Below, in pieces: positions 53,510-62,509 of a stretch of DNA of 64,000 nucleotides (positions are counted from its first letter, which is position 1; the number at the start of each line of letters is the position of its first letter). The notes under the pieces were generated by a model. The model was not told the DNA's origin, searched no databases, and worked only from the letters and a program-made list of their open reading frames with translations. This DNA comes from CAYVQE01 sp964633205 (GTDB lineage Bacteria; Myxococcota; B64-G9), in NCBI GenBank assembly GCA_964633205.1, contig CAZWFN010000010.1:1-64000 (forward strand), read 5' to 3'. A program made the position numbers and the translations under genes.

Positions 53510-53809
53510 ATGAAATGCCGCGACTGCCTCCATTGGGCTCCGCCCCGCTCCGTCGACTCGCTGCCTGACTATCCGATCGGCTACTGCGAGATCTTCCAGA
53601 AGGACGTGGCCGGCGAGTACGCGGGTTGCGCCGGGCGTTTCTTTTTGTCGCGCAACCGCGAGGAGTGGCGCGGCACCATCCATGAAAAGGACGCCCCGGC
53701 CGACGCCCCGATCGAGATTCCGGACGGGGCCAAGATCGTCTCCATATCGGAGCCGATCTCGCATACCGGCACCGTCAAGATCGTCTACCTGGTTCCGGAT
53801 CGAGGCTGA
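53510..53809 (+). CDS. Small Cys-containing protein, unknown
   Basis: 99 residues from ATG 53510 (GAGAG site upstream); an in-frame ATG at 53468 is possible. The start MKCRDCLHW and later GYCEIFQKDVAGEYAGCAG give a CxxC...C...C pattern like a small zinc or iron-binding knuckle. The second half is beta-rich. Convergent with the ribosomal cluster, whose last gene ends 22 bases away. Confidence 0.6.
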   Translation: MKCRDCLHWAPPRSVDSLPDYPIGYCEIFQKDVAGEYAGCAGRFFLSRNREEWRGTIHEKDAPADAPIEIPDGAKIVSISEPISHTGTVKIVYLVPDRG

Positions 53810-53831
53810 GGCGAGCGGGCGGTCAGCGGGG

Positions 53832-54311
53832 CTACTCGGTCTGGTCGGCTGGCTTCTCAGCGCTCTTCTTGGTGCTCTTCTTGGCGGCTTTCTTGCCACC
53901 GCGGCGGACCGGGGATTTTTCCTCGGGCAGCAGCTCGATGAAGGCCATGCGGGCATTGTCCCCGAGCCGGTTGCCGGTGCGGATGATGCGCGTGTAGCCG
54001 CCTGGCCGATCGCGGTAGCGCGGGCCGATCGTCTCGAACAACTTGGTCAACGCTTCTTCCCGGTTGTGCTTGCGCCGCTCCACCTTGACGCCGGTGGTGC
54101 GCATGCGGCTGGCCGCCAGCCTCCGGGCGTGCAGGTCGCCGCGTTTGCCCAGAGTGATCAGCCGCTCGGCCACCCGGCGCAGCTCCTTGGCCCGCTCCAG
54201 GGTGGTCAGGATGCGCTCGTGCAGAAACAGGGAGGTAACCATGTTCCCGAACATCGCCTTCCGGTGCGGAACGCTGCGCCCGAAGCGGCGGCTGTTCCTT
54301 TGGTGCCTCAT
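53832..54311 (-). CDS. rplQ: Ribosomal protein L17
   Basis: 159 residues. The N-terminus MRHQRNSRRFGRSVPHRKAM is diagnostic. The protein is longer than E. coli L17 (127) because of a Lys/Ala-rich C-terminal tail (GGKKAAKKSTKKSAEK). The start overlaps the rpoA stop. It is the last gene of the cluster. Confidence 0.97.
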   Translation of the reverse strand: MRHQRNSRRFGRSVPHRKAMFGNMVTSLFLHERILTTLERAKELRRVAERLITLGKRGDLHARRLAASRMRTTGVKVERRKHNREEALTKLFETIGPRYRDRPGGYTRIIRTGNRLGDNARMAFIELLPEEKSPVRRGGKKAAKKSTKKSAEKPADQTE

Positions 54312-55336
54312 GACTCCTCGTCCTCCTGAACCCGGCCTTGCTTCAGCTCCTTGGGCGGCCAGTTGTCGAGCTTCATTCCGAGGCCCAGGCCCATCTCCCC
54401 GAGGATATCCTTGATCTCCTTCAAGGACTTGCGACCGAAGTTCTTGGTCTTGAGCATCTCGGCCTCGGTCTTCTGGACCAGGTCACCGATGTACTTGATG
54501 TCAGCGTTCTCCAGGCAGTTGGCCGAGCGGACCGAGAGCTCGAGCTCGTCGACCGAGCGCATCAGCGTCTCCAGCAGGCGCTCTTGCTCTTCGTCGCGCT
54601 CCTCTTCCAGGCTTTCGTCCTCTTCCGGGAAGTTGATGAAGATCGCCAGCTGCTCTTTGAGAATCTTGGAGGCATAGGCCACCGCATCTTCGGGCCGCAC
54701 GCTGCCGTCGGTCCAGACCTCGATGGTCAGCTTGTCGTAATCGGTCATCTGGCCGACGCGGGCGTTGGTGACCTGATAGTTCACTTTGCGGATGGGCGAA
54801 AAGATGGAATCCACCGGGATGACGCCCACCGCGTCATCTTCCTTCTTGTTCATCTCGGCCGGCACGTAACCGCGGCCGGTCTCCACCGTCAACTCCATCT
54901 GCAGGCGGCCGCGCTCCGACACGGTGGCGATGTGCTGGTCCGGATTGAGCACCGTCAATCCGGCCGGGAGCTGGATGTCGCCGGCCTTGACCTCGCACGG
55001 CCCCTTGGCGTCGACGGTGCAGGTGCCCGGCTGCCAAGTCTCGGACTTGAGGCCGACCTCTTTCAGGTTCAAGATGATGTCCGCCACGTCCTCCGAGACC
55101 TCTGGTATCGAGGAGAACTCGTGCAACACGCCTTCGATCTTCACCGAGGTGAAGGCGGCCCCCTTGATGCTCGCCAACAGCACCCGCCGCAGCGAGTTGC
55201 CCAGCGTCACTCCGAAACCGCGTTCGAATGGCTCGCCCACGAACTTGCCGTAGGTTTCCCCCATGGTGTCCCGATCGATCAGCAAATTCTTGGGCTTGAT
55301 CAGGTCACGCCAGTAATTGGAAATATCCGAGGCCAT
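54308..55336 (-). CDS. rpoA: RNA polymerase alpha subunit
   Basis: 342 residues. The N-terminal dimerisation domain has FVGEPFERGFGVTLGNSLRR, and the C-terminal domain has the helix-hairpin-helix ELSVRSANCLENADI and NFGRKSLKEIK for UP-element and activator contact. The linker is acidic (EEDESLEEERDEEQ), longer than in E. coli. Confidence 0.98.
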   Translation of the reverse strand: MASDISNYWRDLIKPKNLLIDRDTMGETYGKFVGEPFERGFGVTLGNSLRRVLLASIKGAAFTSVKIEGVLHEFSSIPEVSEDVADIILNLKEVGLKSETWQPGTCTVDAKGPCEVKAGDIQLPAGLTVLNPDQHIATVSERGRLQMELTVETGRGYVPAEMNKKEDDAVGVIPVDSIFSPIRKVNYQVTNARVGQMTDYDKLTIEVWTDGSVRPEDAVAYASKILKEQLAIFINFPEEDESLEEERDEEQERLLETLMRSVDELELSVRSANCLENADIKYIGDLVQKTEAEMLKTKNFGRKSLKEIKDILGEMGLGLGMKLDNWPPKELKQGRVQEDEES

Positions 55337-55385
55337 ACTACCTCCATCGAGAAGGAGATCACCGACTCCGACTGCCTTCGCTTGC

Positions 55386-56012
55386 CTACTTCGAGTAGAG
55401 TTCGACGATCATCTGCTCCTGGATCGGCATGGTGATGTCTTCCCGGGTCGGCAGTGCCTTGACCTGCGCCTTGAAACCAGCGCGGTCGAGCTCGATCCAG
55501 GGCGGTACGCCGCGGCGCTCCACGGCGTCCAACGAGTCGTTCAGCAACGCCATCTTGCGGCTGCGGTCGCGCACGTCCACCGTGTCTTCGACCTTGAGCA
55601 GGGCCGACGGCACGTCGACCTTCTTGCCGTTGACGCGAAAGTGCCCGTGGCGCACCAGTTGCCGCGCCTCGCGCCGGGTCCGGGCAAAGCCCATCCGGTA
55701 GACCATATTGTCCAGTCGCCGCTCCAGAGATAGCAACAGGTTCTCGCCGGTGATGCCCTTCATCCGGTTGGCGCGGTCGAAGGTCAGCCGAAACTGCTTC
55801 TCCAGCAACCCGTACATGCGCTTGACCTTCTGCTTCTCGCGCAGCTGGTGCCCGTACGGGGTGAACTTCGAGCGCCGCTGGCCATGCTCACCCGGTGGGT
55901 ACGGGCGCCGGTCGACCGAGCACTTTTCGCTGAAGCAACGATCGCCCTTGAGAAACAATTTGAGCTTTTCGCGCCGACAGAACTTGCAGACCGAACCCGT
56001 GTAGCGAGCCAC
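55386..56012 (-). CDS. rpsD: Ribosomal protein S4 (zinc-binding form)
   Basis: 208 residues. The N-terminus has Cys9, Cys12, Cys26 and Cys31 (CKFC ... CFSEKC), the zinc-binding variant, then the S4 RNA-binding domain with LDNMVYRMGFARTRREARQL. It nucleates small-subunit assembly and commonly represses its own operon. Confidence 0.97.
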   Translation of the reverse strand: MARYTGSVCKFCRREKLKLFLKGDRCFSEKCSVDRRPYPPGEHGQRRSKFTPYGHQLREKQKVKRMYGLLEKQFRLTFDRANRMKGITGENLLLSLERRLDNMVYRMGFARTRREARQLVRHGHFRVNGKKVDVPSALLKVEDTVDVRDRSRKMALLNDSLDAVERRGVPPWIELDRAGFKAQVKALPTREDITMPIQEQMIVELYSK

Positions 56013-56022
56013 CTCTGCCTCC

Positions 56023-56400
56023 TCAGACCCGCCGCCGCTTGGGCGGTCGGCAGCCGTTGTGCGGAACCGGAGTGACGTCCCGGATCATCGTGATCTTGAG
56101 TCCGGATGCCTGCAGCGCCCGGATGGCCGCCTCGCGGCCGGCCCCGGGGCCCTTGACCTCGACACCCACCTGCTTCATGCCGTGGTCCTGCGCCTTGCGG
56201 GCGGCGTCCTGGGCGGCCAACTGGGCGGCGAACGGCGTGCTCTTGCGCGACCCCTTGAACGCCCGGGTGCCCGCGCTGGCCCACGAGATGGCGTTGCCCG
56301 CCATGTCGGTGATCGTCACGGTGGTGTTGTTGAACGTAGCCTTGATATGAGCGATTCCGCTCTGGACGTTCTTTTTGACTTTCTTCTTCTGCTTGACCAT
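56023..56400 (-). CDS. rpsK: Ribosomal protein S11
   Basis: 125 residues. Family signatures are GIAHIKATFNNTTVTITD and VTPVPHNGCRPPKRRRV at the end. It forms the platform of the small subunit near the mRNA exit. Lies between rpsM and rpsD. Confidence 0.98.
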   Translation of the reverse strand: MVKQKKKVKKNVQSGIAHIKATFNNTTVTITDMAGNAISWASAGTRAFKGSRKSTPFAAQLAAQDAARKAQDHGMKQVGVEVKGPGAGREAAIRALQASGLKITMIRDVTPVPHNGCRPPKRRRV

Positions 56401-56444
56401 CTTGCCTCATCCTTCGCTGAAGAGGTGGCCGTCCGCTACCGGAC

Positions 56445-56816
56445 TCAGCGCCCCTTCTTCTTGACGATCGCCCGCCGCGGGCCCTTGCGGGTCCGGGCGT
56501 TGGTGTGGGTCCGCTGCCCCCGCACCGGCAGGCCGCGCCGATGGCGCAGGCCGCGATAGGTGTTCAGGTCCATCAGGCGCTTGATATTCATCGACACTTC
56601 CCGCCGCAGGTCACCCTCGACCTTGTAGTTGGCGTCGATGTACTCGCGCAGCCGCTTGACCTCGTCTTCGGACAGTTCGTCCGTTCTCTTGCTCGGATCC
56701 ACGCCCGTGCCATCGATGACCTTCGCCGCTCGCGTCCGACCGACGCCGAAGATGTAGGTCAACGCGACGATGGTCCGCTTGTTCCGGGGCAGGTCTACAC
56801 CTGCAATGCGTGCCAC
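56445..56816 (-). CDS. rpsM: Ribosomal protein S13
   Basis: 123 residues. The start MARIAGVDLPRNKRTIVALT and the basic end RGQRTHTNARTRKGPRR are diagnostic. It sits in the small-subunit head and contacts the large subunit and P-site tRNA. Confidence 0.98.
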   Translation of the reverse strand: MARIAGVDLPRNKRTIVALTYIFGVGRTRAAKVIDGTGVDPSKRTDELSEDEVKRLREYIDANYKVEGDLRREVSMNIKRLMDLNTYRGLRHRRGLPVRGQRTHTNARTRKGPRRAIVKKKGR

Positions 56817-56847
56817 CTCGGTACCTCCTATTCGCTCGCCCCGGGCC

Positions 56848-56961
56848 TCAACCCTGGCGTTGCTTGTGGCGCGGGTTCTCGCAAACCACGCGCACGATGC
56901 CTTTCCGCCTCAGGATGCGGCACTTCTTGCAAATCCGTTTGACCGACGTGCGTACCTTCAT
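56848..56961 (-). CDS. rpmJ: Ribosomal protein L36 (zinc-binding form)
   Basis: 37 residues: MKVRTSVKQICKKC, then RRKGIVRVVCENPRHKQRQG. The zinc ligands CxxC...C...H are complete. It begins 2 bases after the map stop codon, with no infA between, unlike the usual order. Confidence 0.96.
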   Translation of the reverse strand: MKVRTSVKRICKKCRILRRKGIVRVVCENPRHKQRQG

Positions 56962-56963
56962 CG

Positions 56964-57743
56964 CTATGCTCCTTCGGCGCGCTGACTGAGAACAATAGGT
57001 CCGTCCTTGCCGATGGCCACCGAATGCTCGAAATGAGCTGACAGTTTCCGATCTGCGGTCAACTGGGTCCAGCCATCGGGCGCGCTGTCGACCTTCCAGG
57101 TCCCTTCGTTAATCATCGGTTCGATGGCGATCACCATGCCCTGGCGCAACCGGACATCACGGCCGTTAGTGCGATAGTGCGGCACCTGCGGCTCCTCGTG
57201 CAACTTGCGGCCGACGCCATGACCCACGAAATCACGCACTACCGAGAAGCCCCGGCTCTCGACATGATCCTGGATCGCTCCGCCCAGATCGGACAGCCGG
57301 TTGCCCGGACGGGTCCTCTCGATGGCCAGCTCGAGCGCCTCCTGGGTGGTGCGCAGCAGCCGTTCGGCCACTTCGCTCACCTGACCCACGCCCACCGTAA
57401 GCGCGGAATCGCCGTAGAACCCCTTGAAATGAGCACCGCAGTCCACGCTCAGGATATCACCTTCGGCCAGCTTGCGCTCGGCCGCCGGGATGCCGTGGAC
57501 GACTTCTTCGTTGATCGAGGTGCACAGGGTGCCCGGGAACGGATACGGCCCCCCGCCCTGGTATCCCTTGAATGCGGGCTCGGCGCCGGCTGCGCGGATC
57601 ATCTCCTCGGCTCTCTGGTCCAGCTCGAGCGTGCTCACTCCCGGACGGGCCGCACCGCGGACCGCATCCAGCACGCGGGCCACGATCTGATTGGCCTCGC
57701 GCATGAGTTCGATCTCTGCTTCGGATTTGAGATAGATGGACAT
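56964..57743 (-). CDS. map: Methionine aminopeptidase, type I
   Basis: 259 residues. It removes the initiator Met from nascent proteins. Metal ligands are visible: two Asp in VDCGAHFKGFYGDSA, His in VGHGVGRKLHEEP, Glu in IEPMINEG and Glu in FEHSV. ATG 57743 lies 35 bases after secY; its ribosome site is weak. Confidence 0.96.
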   Translation of the reverse strand: MSIYLKSEAEIELMREANQIVARVLDAVRGAARPGVSTLELDQRAEEMIRAAGAEPAFKGYQGGGPYPFPGTLCTSINEEVVHGIPAAERKLAEGDILSVDCGAHFKGFYGDSALTVGVGQVSEVAERLLRTTQEALELAIERTRPGNRLSDLGGAIQDHVESRGFSVVRDFVGHGVGRKLHEEPQVPHYRTNGRDVRLRQGMVIAIEPMINEGTWKVDSAPDGWTQLTADRKLSAHFEHSVAIGKDGPIVLSQRAEGA

Positions 57744-57778
57744 GATCGCCAAGTCCGGCTCCCGGCCGCCTCCTCTCG

Positions 57779-59101
57779 TCAGCCCCGCCGACTGCGGCCG
57801 CGGATGCGCGGCCCCTTGGGCCCGGTCAGCCCGTCGTAGTGGCGGGTGATCAGATGGGTCTCGATCTGCGAGACCGTATCGAGCGAGACCCCGACCACGA
57901 TCAGCAAGCTGGTCCCACCATAGTAGAATGGCACGTTGAATTGTGCGATCAGGATGGTGGGCAGCACGCAAACAGCCGATACGTACAGAGCCCCGCCGAA
58001 GGTGATCCGGCTCAGCACCTTGTCGATGTACATGGCGGTCTGTTTTCCCGGTCGAATGCCCGGGATGTAGCCGCCGTACTTCTTCATGTTGTCCGCCACG
58101 TCGATCGGGTTGAAGGTGACGGCCGTATAGAAATAGCAGAAGAAAATGATCAGCACCACATAGATGGTCGAGTAGGCCCAACTGTCCGGGCTCAGGGCCG
58201 ACTGGACATCCTGCATCCAGGGTTGATCGATGAAGTTGGCCAGGGTGGCCGGGAACATCAGGATCGACGAGGCGAAGATCGGCGGGATCACGCCCGCCGT
58301 ATTGACCTTCAACGGCAGGTGCGAACTCTGCCCGCCGTACATCTTGCGGCCGACCACCCGTTTCGCATATTGCACCGGAATCCGACGCTGGGCGCGCTCG
58401 AAGAAGATGATGATGGCCACCACCAGCACGGCGATCACGATGATGACGAACAGGATGAAGGGCTTCATGATGCCCTTCTCCACGTAGTTGATGGTCGCGA
58501 ACAGGGCGTCGGGCAGACTGGCCACGATGCCGGCGGCGATGATCAGCGAGATCCCGTTGCCGATGCCGCGCTCGGTGATCTGCTCGCCGAGCCACATGAT
58601 GAACGCGGTACCGGCGGTCAGGGTGATGACGGTCAAGAAGCGGAAGTCCCAGCCCGGGTCGGCCACCACCGGTTCGCCCAGGTTCGACCGCAGGCTCTCG
58701 AGGTAGAACGCGATCCCCATCCCCTGGATGATGCTGAGCAGCACCGTACCGTAGCGGGTGTACTGGGTGATCTTGCGCCGCCCCATCTCGCCTTCCTTCT
58801 GCAGGCGTTCGAGGCTGGGGATGACCACCGCCAGCAACTGCAGGATGATCGAGGAGCTGATGTACGGCATGATGCCCAGCGCAAACACCGACATCTGCTC
58901 CAGGGCTCCGCCCGAGAACATGTTGAACAGACTGAACAAAGAGCCGGACTGGGCGCCGAAGAGCTTCTGCACCACGCCGCGGTCCACCCCCGGCACGGTC
59001 ACGAACACGCCGATGCGGTAGATCCCGAGCATGAAGATCGTGAACAGAATGCGCTTGCGAAGCTCGGGGATCTTCGCCAGGCTACCGAATACGGACGGCA
59101 C
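57779..59101 (-). CDS. secY: Protein translocase subunit SecY
   Basis: 440 residues, ten membrane helices. Signatures include IPGVDRG-like VTVPGVDRGVV in the plug region, LGIMPYISSSIILQL and the cytoplasmic loop QRRIPVQYAKR. It forms the Sec channel through which this window's many exported proteins pass. The start is GTG 59101 with a GGAGGG site, one base after the rplO stop. Confidence 0.97.
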   Translation of the reverse strand: MPSVFGSLAKIPELRKRILFTIFMLGIYRIGVFVTVPGVDRGVVQKLFGAQSGSLFSLFNMFSGGALEQMSVFALGIMPYISSSIILQLLAVVIPSLERLQKEGEMGRRKITQYTRYGTVLLSIIQGMGIAFYLESLRSNLGEPVVADPGWDFRFLTVITLTAGTAFIMWLGEQITERGIGNGISLIIAAGIVASLPDALFATINYVEKGIMKPFILFVIIVIAVLVVAIIIFFERAQRRIPVQYAKRVVGRKMYGGQSSHLPLKVNTAGVIPPIFASSILMFPATLANFIDQPWMQDVQSALSPDSWAYSTIYVVLIIFFCYFYTAVTFNPIDVADNMKKYGGYIPGIRPGKQTAMYIDKVLSRITFGGALYVSAVCVLPTILIAQFNVPFYYGGTSLLIVVGVSLDTVSQIETHLITRHYDGLTGPKGPRIRGRSRRG

Positions 59102-59102
59102 G

Positions 59103-59585
59103 TCAGCCCTCCTGAGGAGCGGGTTTGCCCTTCCTGCGAATCGGGGCGATGACCTCGACCTTTCCTCCGGCCTTTTCGATCTTCTCCTTGGCGGCTGCAC
59201 TGAAGCCCTGCGCACGGACGGTCAGGGCCCGATCCAACTCACCGGCGCCCAGGATCTTGACCAGATCGAATTCGTGCTTCAACAGGCCAGCCGCCTTCAA
59301 GCTCTCGGGATCGACCACCGCATCCGCCTCGAAGCGGTCCAGCACGGCGACGTTGATGGCCACGTACGCCTTGCGGTAGATGTTGGTGAACCCGCGCTTG
59401 GGCATGCGCCGCTGCAGCGGCATTTGGCCACCCTCGAACCCGGGGGCCACCTTGCCGCCGCTGCGCGACCTCTGTCCCTTGTGCCCGCGCCCGGCGGTGC
59501 CACCCCAGCCGCTGCCATTGCCGCGGGCCACGCGGTGCCGTTTGCGCCTGGCGCCCTCGGGTCGCCTCAAGTCTCCAAGACCCAT
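59103..59585 (-). CDS. rplO: Ribosomal protein L15
   Basis: 160 residues. The Gly/Arg-rich N-terminal extension RGNGSGWGGTAGRGHKGQRS and GFEGGQMPLQRRMPKRGF are diagnostic. Late assembly protein of the large subunit. Followed by secY after one base. Confidence 0.98.
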   Translation of the reverse strand: MGLGDLRRPEGARRKRHRVARGNGSGWGGTAGRGHKGQRSRSGGKVAPGFEGGQMPLQRRMPKRGFTNIYRKAYVAINVAVLDRFEADAVVDPESLKAAGLLKHEFDLVKILGAGELDRALTVRAQGFSAAAKEKIEKAGGKVEVIAPIRRKGKPAPQEG

Positions 59586-59613
59586 CGTCTCCTCCCGATC
59601 TCCGCTTTCGAAC

Positions 59614-59796
59614 CTAGCTCTTCTCGACCCGGAGCATGAAGCCGAGCTTGTCGACCATTCCCCGGATGGCGGGATCGTCGTTGCGGATCACGGTCTGGTT
59701 CATCTTTCGCAATCCGAGCCCGTCCAGGATCTTGCGCTGCTTTGCAGTGCAGCCGATCCGGCTGCGGATCATCGTGATCTTGAGCTTGTCCGCCAT
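59614..59796 (-). CDS. rpmD: Ribosomal protein L30
   Basis: 60 residues: LKITMIRSRIGCTAKQRKIL, then GLRKMNQTVIRND, the family core. Between rpsE and rplO. Confidence 0.97.
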   Translation of the reverse strand: MADKLKITMIRSRIGCTAKQRKILDGLGLRKMNQTVIRNDDPAIRGMVDKLGFMLRVEKS

Positions 59797-59807
59797 GGCT
59801 CACCGCC

Positions 59808-60314
59808 TCATGCCCGGAGCTTCTCCACCGGAATCCGACGTCGCCGGGCCACTTCTTCCGGGCTCTCGAGCTCCTCGAGGGCCACCATAGTGGCCTTCGA
59901 GACGTTGTGTGGGTTGTTGCTGCCGATGCACTTGGTCAACACATCGCGGACACCGGCCACCTCGAGGATGGCGCGAACCGGACCACCGGCGATCACGCCG
60001 GTTCCAGGGCTCGCCGGCCGCAGCAGCACGCGGCCGGAGCCGAAACGCCCGATCACCTCGTGGGGTATGGTCCCCTCGATGATCGGGATCTCGACCATCG
60101 CTTTGCGCGCGTTCTCGTTGCCCTTGCGGATGGCTTCCGGCACCTCGTTGGCCTTGCCCATGCCGACGCCGACCCTGCCGCTGCCATCGCCCACGACCAC
60201 CACCGCGGCGAAGCTGAACCGCCGACCGCCCTTGACCACCTTGGCCACGCGGTTGAGGTTGATGATTCGGTCCTGGAGCTCCAGCTCCTCGCCTTTTGCA
60301 AAATTGGGATTCAA
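59808..60314 (-). CDS. rpsE: Ribosomal protein S5
   Basis: 168 residues. The dsRNA-binding N-domain has DRIINLNRVAKVVKGGRRFS, and the C-domain has GTGVIAGGPVRAILEVAGV. No ATG or GTG fits; TTG 60314 is the likely start, 7 bases after GGGAGG and 13 bases beyond the rplR stop. Helps keep translation accurate. Confidence 0.95.
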   Translation of the reverse strand: MNPNFAKGEELELQDRIINLNRVAKVVKGGRRFSFAAVVVVGDGSGRVGVGMGKANEVPEAIRKGNENARKAMVEIPIIEGTIPHEVIGRFGSGRVLLRPASPGTGVIAGGPVRAILEVAGVRDVLTKCIGSNNPHNVSKATMVALEELESPEEVARRRRIPVEKLRA

Positions 60315-60327
60315 GACCCGCCTCCCA

Positions 60328-60693
60328 TTAGAACGATAGCCCTTTCTCCCGGGCTGCCTCGGCCAACTTGGCCACACGGCCGTGGTAGATAAATCCATTT
60401 CGATCGAAGACCACGCGCTTGATGTCCTTGGCCAGGCAACGCTCGGCCACGGTCTGGCCGATGCGCTGCGCGACATCGCTCTTGGTCATTTCCTTCAGTC
60501 CGCCGCGCAGCTCCTTCTCGTTGGAGTTGGCCGCGGCCAGGGTCAGGCCCGCCTCGTCGTCGATCACCTGGGCGTAGATGTGCCGGGTGCTGCGATAAAC
60601 CGTCAGCCGCGGTTTGTCGGCCGTGCCGTGAATCTTCCGGCGAATCCGCGCCTTTCGCTTCCAGTAGGTCTCTTTGCTGTGGTTCTTGATCAT
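60328..60693 (-). CDS. rplR: Ribosomal protein L18
   Basis: 121 residues. RLTVYRSTRHIYAQVIDD and the ending VVFDRNGFIYHGRVAKLA are diagnostic. Binds 5S rRNA together with L5. Confidence 0.98.
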   Translation of the reverse strand: MIKNHSKETYWKRKARIRRKIHGTADKPRLTVYRSTRHIYAQVIDDEAGLTLAAANSNEKELRGGLKEMTKSDVAQRIGQTVAERCLAKDIKRVVFDRNGFIYHGRVAKLAEAAREKGLSF

Positions 60694-60719
60694 CTTCTCA
60701 CCTCGTCCCGCTCGCGATC

Positions 60720-61259
60720 TTACGAGACAGCCTTCTTGCCGGCCTTCTTCTTGATGGTCTCGTCCTCGTACATGACCCCTTTGAGCTTGTAAGGGTCGGG
60801 GGACTTGGTGCTGCGGATGATGGCCGCCACCTGGCCGACGCGTTGCCGGTCGATTCCGCGCACCACGACCCGAGTGTTCTTCTCGACGGCCACCTCAACG
60901 TCGGAAGGGATCTTGTGTACAGTGGGGTTCGTAAAGCCGAGATAGAGGGAAAGCTTGTCGCCGCTCATCTCGGCCCGATAACCCACGCCGCTGACGATCA
61001 GGGAGCGCTCGAAGCCCTGAGTCACACCGTGGACCATGTTGGCCAGCAGGGAGCGGATCAAGCCCTGATTGGCTCGGCTCTGCCGATCGTCTCGCTCGCG
61101 CTCGACCACCGCCTGCTCGCCCTCGAGGTGCACTTTGATGCCCGGGACCAGGTTTTGTTCCAGCTTGCCCTTGGGCCCCTCGGCCACCAAGCGCCCGTCG
61201 TCGATCGCGACCTTGACGCCTTTGGGGATCGCCACCGGTTTCTTTCCAATTCGAGACAC
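60720..61259 (-). CDS. rplF: Ribosomal protein L6
   Basis: 179 residues from GTG 61259 (SRIGKKPVAIPKGV start, AGAGAGG site). Two L6 folds; the second ends SPDPYKLKGVMYEDETIKKK. Located near the GTPase centre of the large subunit. Confidence 0.97.
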   Translation of the reverse strand: MSRIGKKPVAIPKGVKVAIDDGRLVAEGPKGKLEQNLVPGIKVHLEGEQAVVERERDDRQSRANQGLIRSLLANMVHGVTQGFERSLIVSGVGYRAEMSGDKLSLYLGFTNPTVHKIPSDVEVAVEKNTRVVVRGIDRQRVGQVAAIIRSTKSPDPYKLKGVMYEDETIKKKAGKKAVS

Positions 61260-61310
61260 GGCTCCAACCTCTCTCAACCCGCGACCCACTTGGGTGCGGC
61301 TACGTTCCGG

Positions 61311-61712
61311 TTACCAGATCGAGCAGAGGTACTCCCCGCCGACCCTCTCCCGCCGGGCCTTGCGGTCCGTCATCAATCCACGCGAGGTCGACAGCACGGC
61401 GGTGCCCAACCCGTTGCGAACCTTCGGCAAGCCGTCGCTGCCCACGTAGCGGCGTCGGCCCGGCCGGCTCTCGCGCTTCAGCCCCTGGATGACTGGCATT
61501 CCGCCCTCGTCATAGCGAAGCTGTAGCACCAGCAGACCCTGCAAACGATCGGGCACCTGAGTGAAATCCTCGATGAACCCTTCATCGCGCATGATCTCGG
61601 CCAGCTTCGCCTTCAGATTGGAGGCCGGTATGGTCACCTCGGTGTGCCGCGCCATTTGGGCGTTGCGGATTCGGGTGAGGAAATCAGCGATTGGATCGTT
61701 GAGCGACGACAT
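61311..61712 (-). CDS. rpsH: Ribosomal protein S8
   Basis: 133 residues. The start DPIADFLTRIRNAQMARH and ending ISTSRGLMTD-like VLSTSRGLMTDRKARRE are diagnostic. In many bacteria S8 represses this operon by binding its mRNA near rplE; no such site was resolved here. Confidence 0.98.
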   Translation of the reverse strand: MSSLNDPIADFLTRIRNAQMARHTEVTIPASNLKAKLAEIMRDEGFIEDFTQVPDRLQGLLVLQLRYDEGGMPVIQGLKRESRPGRRRYVGSDGLPKVRNGLGTAVLSTSRGLMTDRKARRERVGGEYLCSIW

Positions 61713-61745
61713 GGCGTCTGGACTCCTTGTTCGCGCCCGCAGGGG

Positions 61746-61931
61746 CTACCAGCTCGACTTGACCACGCCGGGGATCTCGCCCCGCAGCGCCAACGAGCGG
61801 AAGCAAATCCGGCACATTTCGAAGCGCCGCAAAAATGCGCGAGACCGGCCGCACAGCGGACAACGGTTGTAAGCGCGAACCTTGAACTTCGGCTTTCTCT
61901 TCGCCTGAGCGATTTTGGACTTCTTGGCCAC
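61746..61931 (-). CDS. rpsN: Ribosomal protein S14, zinc-binding short form
   Basis: 61 residues. The zinc site is CPLCGR and CRICFR. This short type, rather than the 101-residue zinc-free type, is carried by many non-enteric bacteria. Confidence 0.97.
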   Translation of the reverse strand: MAKKSKIAQAKRKPKFKVRAYNRCPLCGRSRAFLRRFEMCRICFRSLALRGEIPGVVKSSW

Positions 61932-61942
61932 GGCGCTCTCCC

Positions 61943-62488
61943 TCAGTTCTTCTTGAAAGGCATGCCCAGATGGGTCAGCAGGGCATGGCCTTCTTCATCC
62001 GTCTCGGCAGTGGTGACGATGGTGATGTTCATCCCCATGATCTTCTCGATGTTGTCATAGTCGATCTCGGGGAACACGATCTGTTCGCGCACGCCCAACG
62101 TGAAGTTGCCCCGACCGTCGAACGACTTATTGGAGATGCCCTTGAAGTCGCGCACCCGGGGGATGGCGATGTTGACCATCCGATCGAAGAACTCGTACAT
62201 CCGCTCCCGGCGCAGCGTCACCCGGCAGCCGATGCTCATCCCCTCGCGCAGCTTGAAGTTGGCGATCGAGCGCCGTGCTTTGGTGATGACCGGCTTCTGG
62301 CCCGTGATCAGCGCCAGCTCCGAGGAGGCGGCGTCGAGGATCTTGGGGTTCTGCAACGCTTCGCCAAGCCCCATGTTGACGATGATCTTGACCAGTCGCG
62401 GCACCTGCATCCTGCTCTTGTAGCCGAAGCTCTCGATCATCTTGGGCACGAGCTCACGATCATAAATTTCTTTGATTCTCGGTGTCAT
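61943..62488 (-). CDS. rplE: Ribosomal protein L5
   Basis: 181 residues. Core motifs are VPRLVKIIVNMGLGEA, TGQKPVITKARRSIANFKLR and the ending VTTAETDEEGHALLTHLGMP. Binds 5S rRNA and the P-site tRNA. Confidence 0.98.
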   Translation of the reverse strand: MTPRIKEIYDRELVPKMIESFGYKSRMQVPRLVKIIVNMGLGEALQNPKILDAASSELALITGQKPVITKARRSIANFKLREGMSIGCRVTLRRERMYEFFDRMVNIAIPRVRDFKGISNKSFDGRGNFTLGVREQIVFPEIDYDNIEKIMGMNITIVTTAETDEEGHALLTHLGMPFKKN

Positions 62489-62509
62489 AGCTGCTCCGCC
62501 GATCGCGCT

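Noticed and set aside
53809..53832. Terminator at the end of the ribosomal cluster
   Set aside because: Only 22 bases separate rplQ from the convergent gene and no hairpin with T-run is present.
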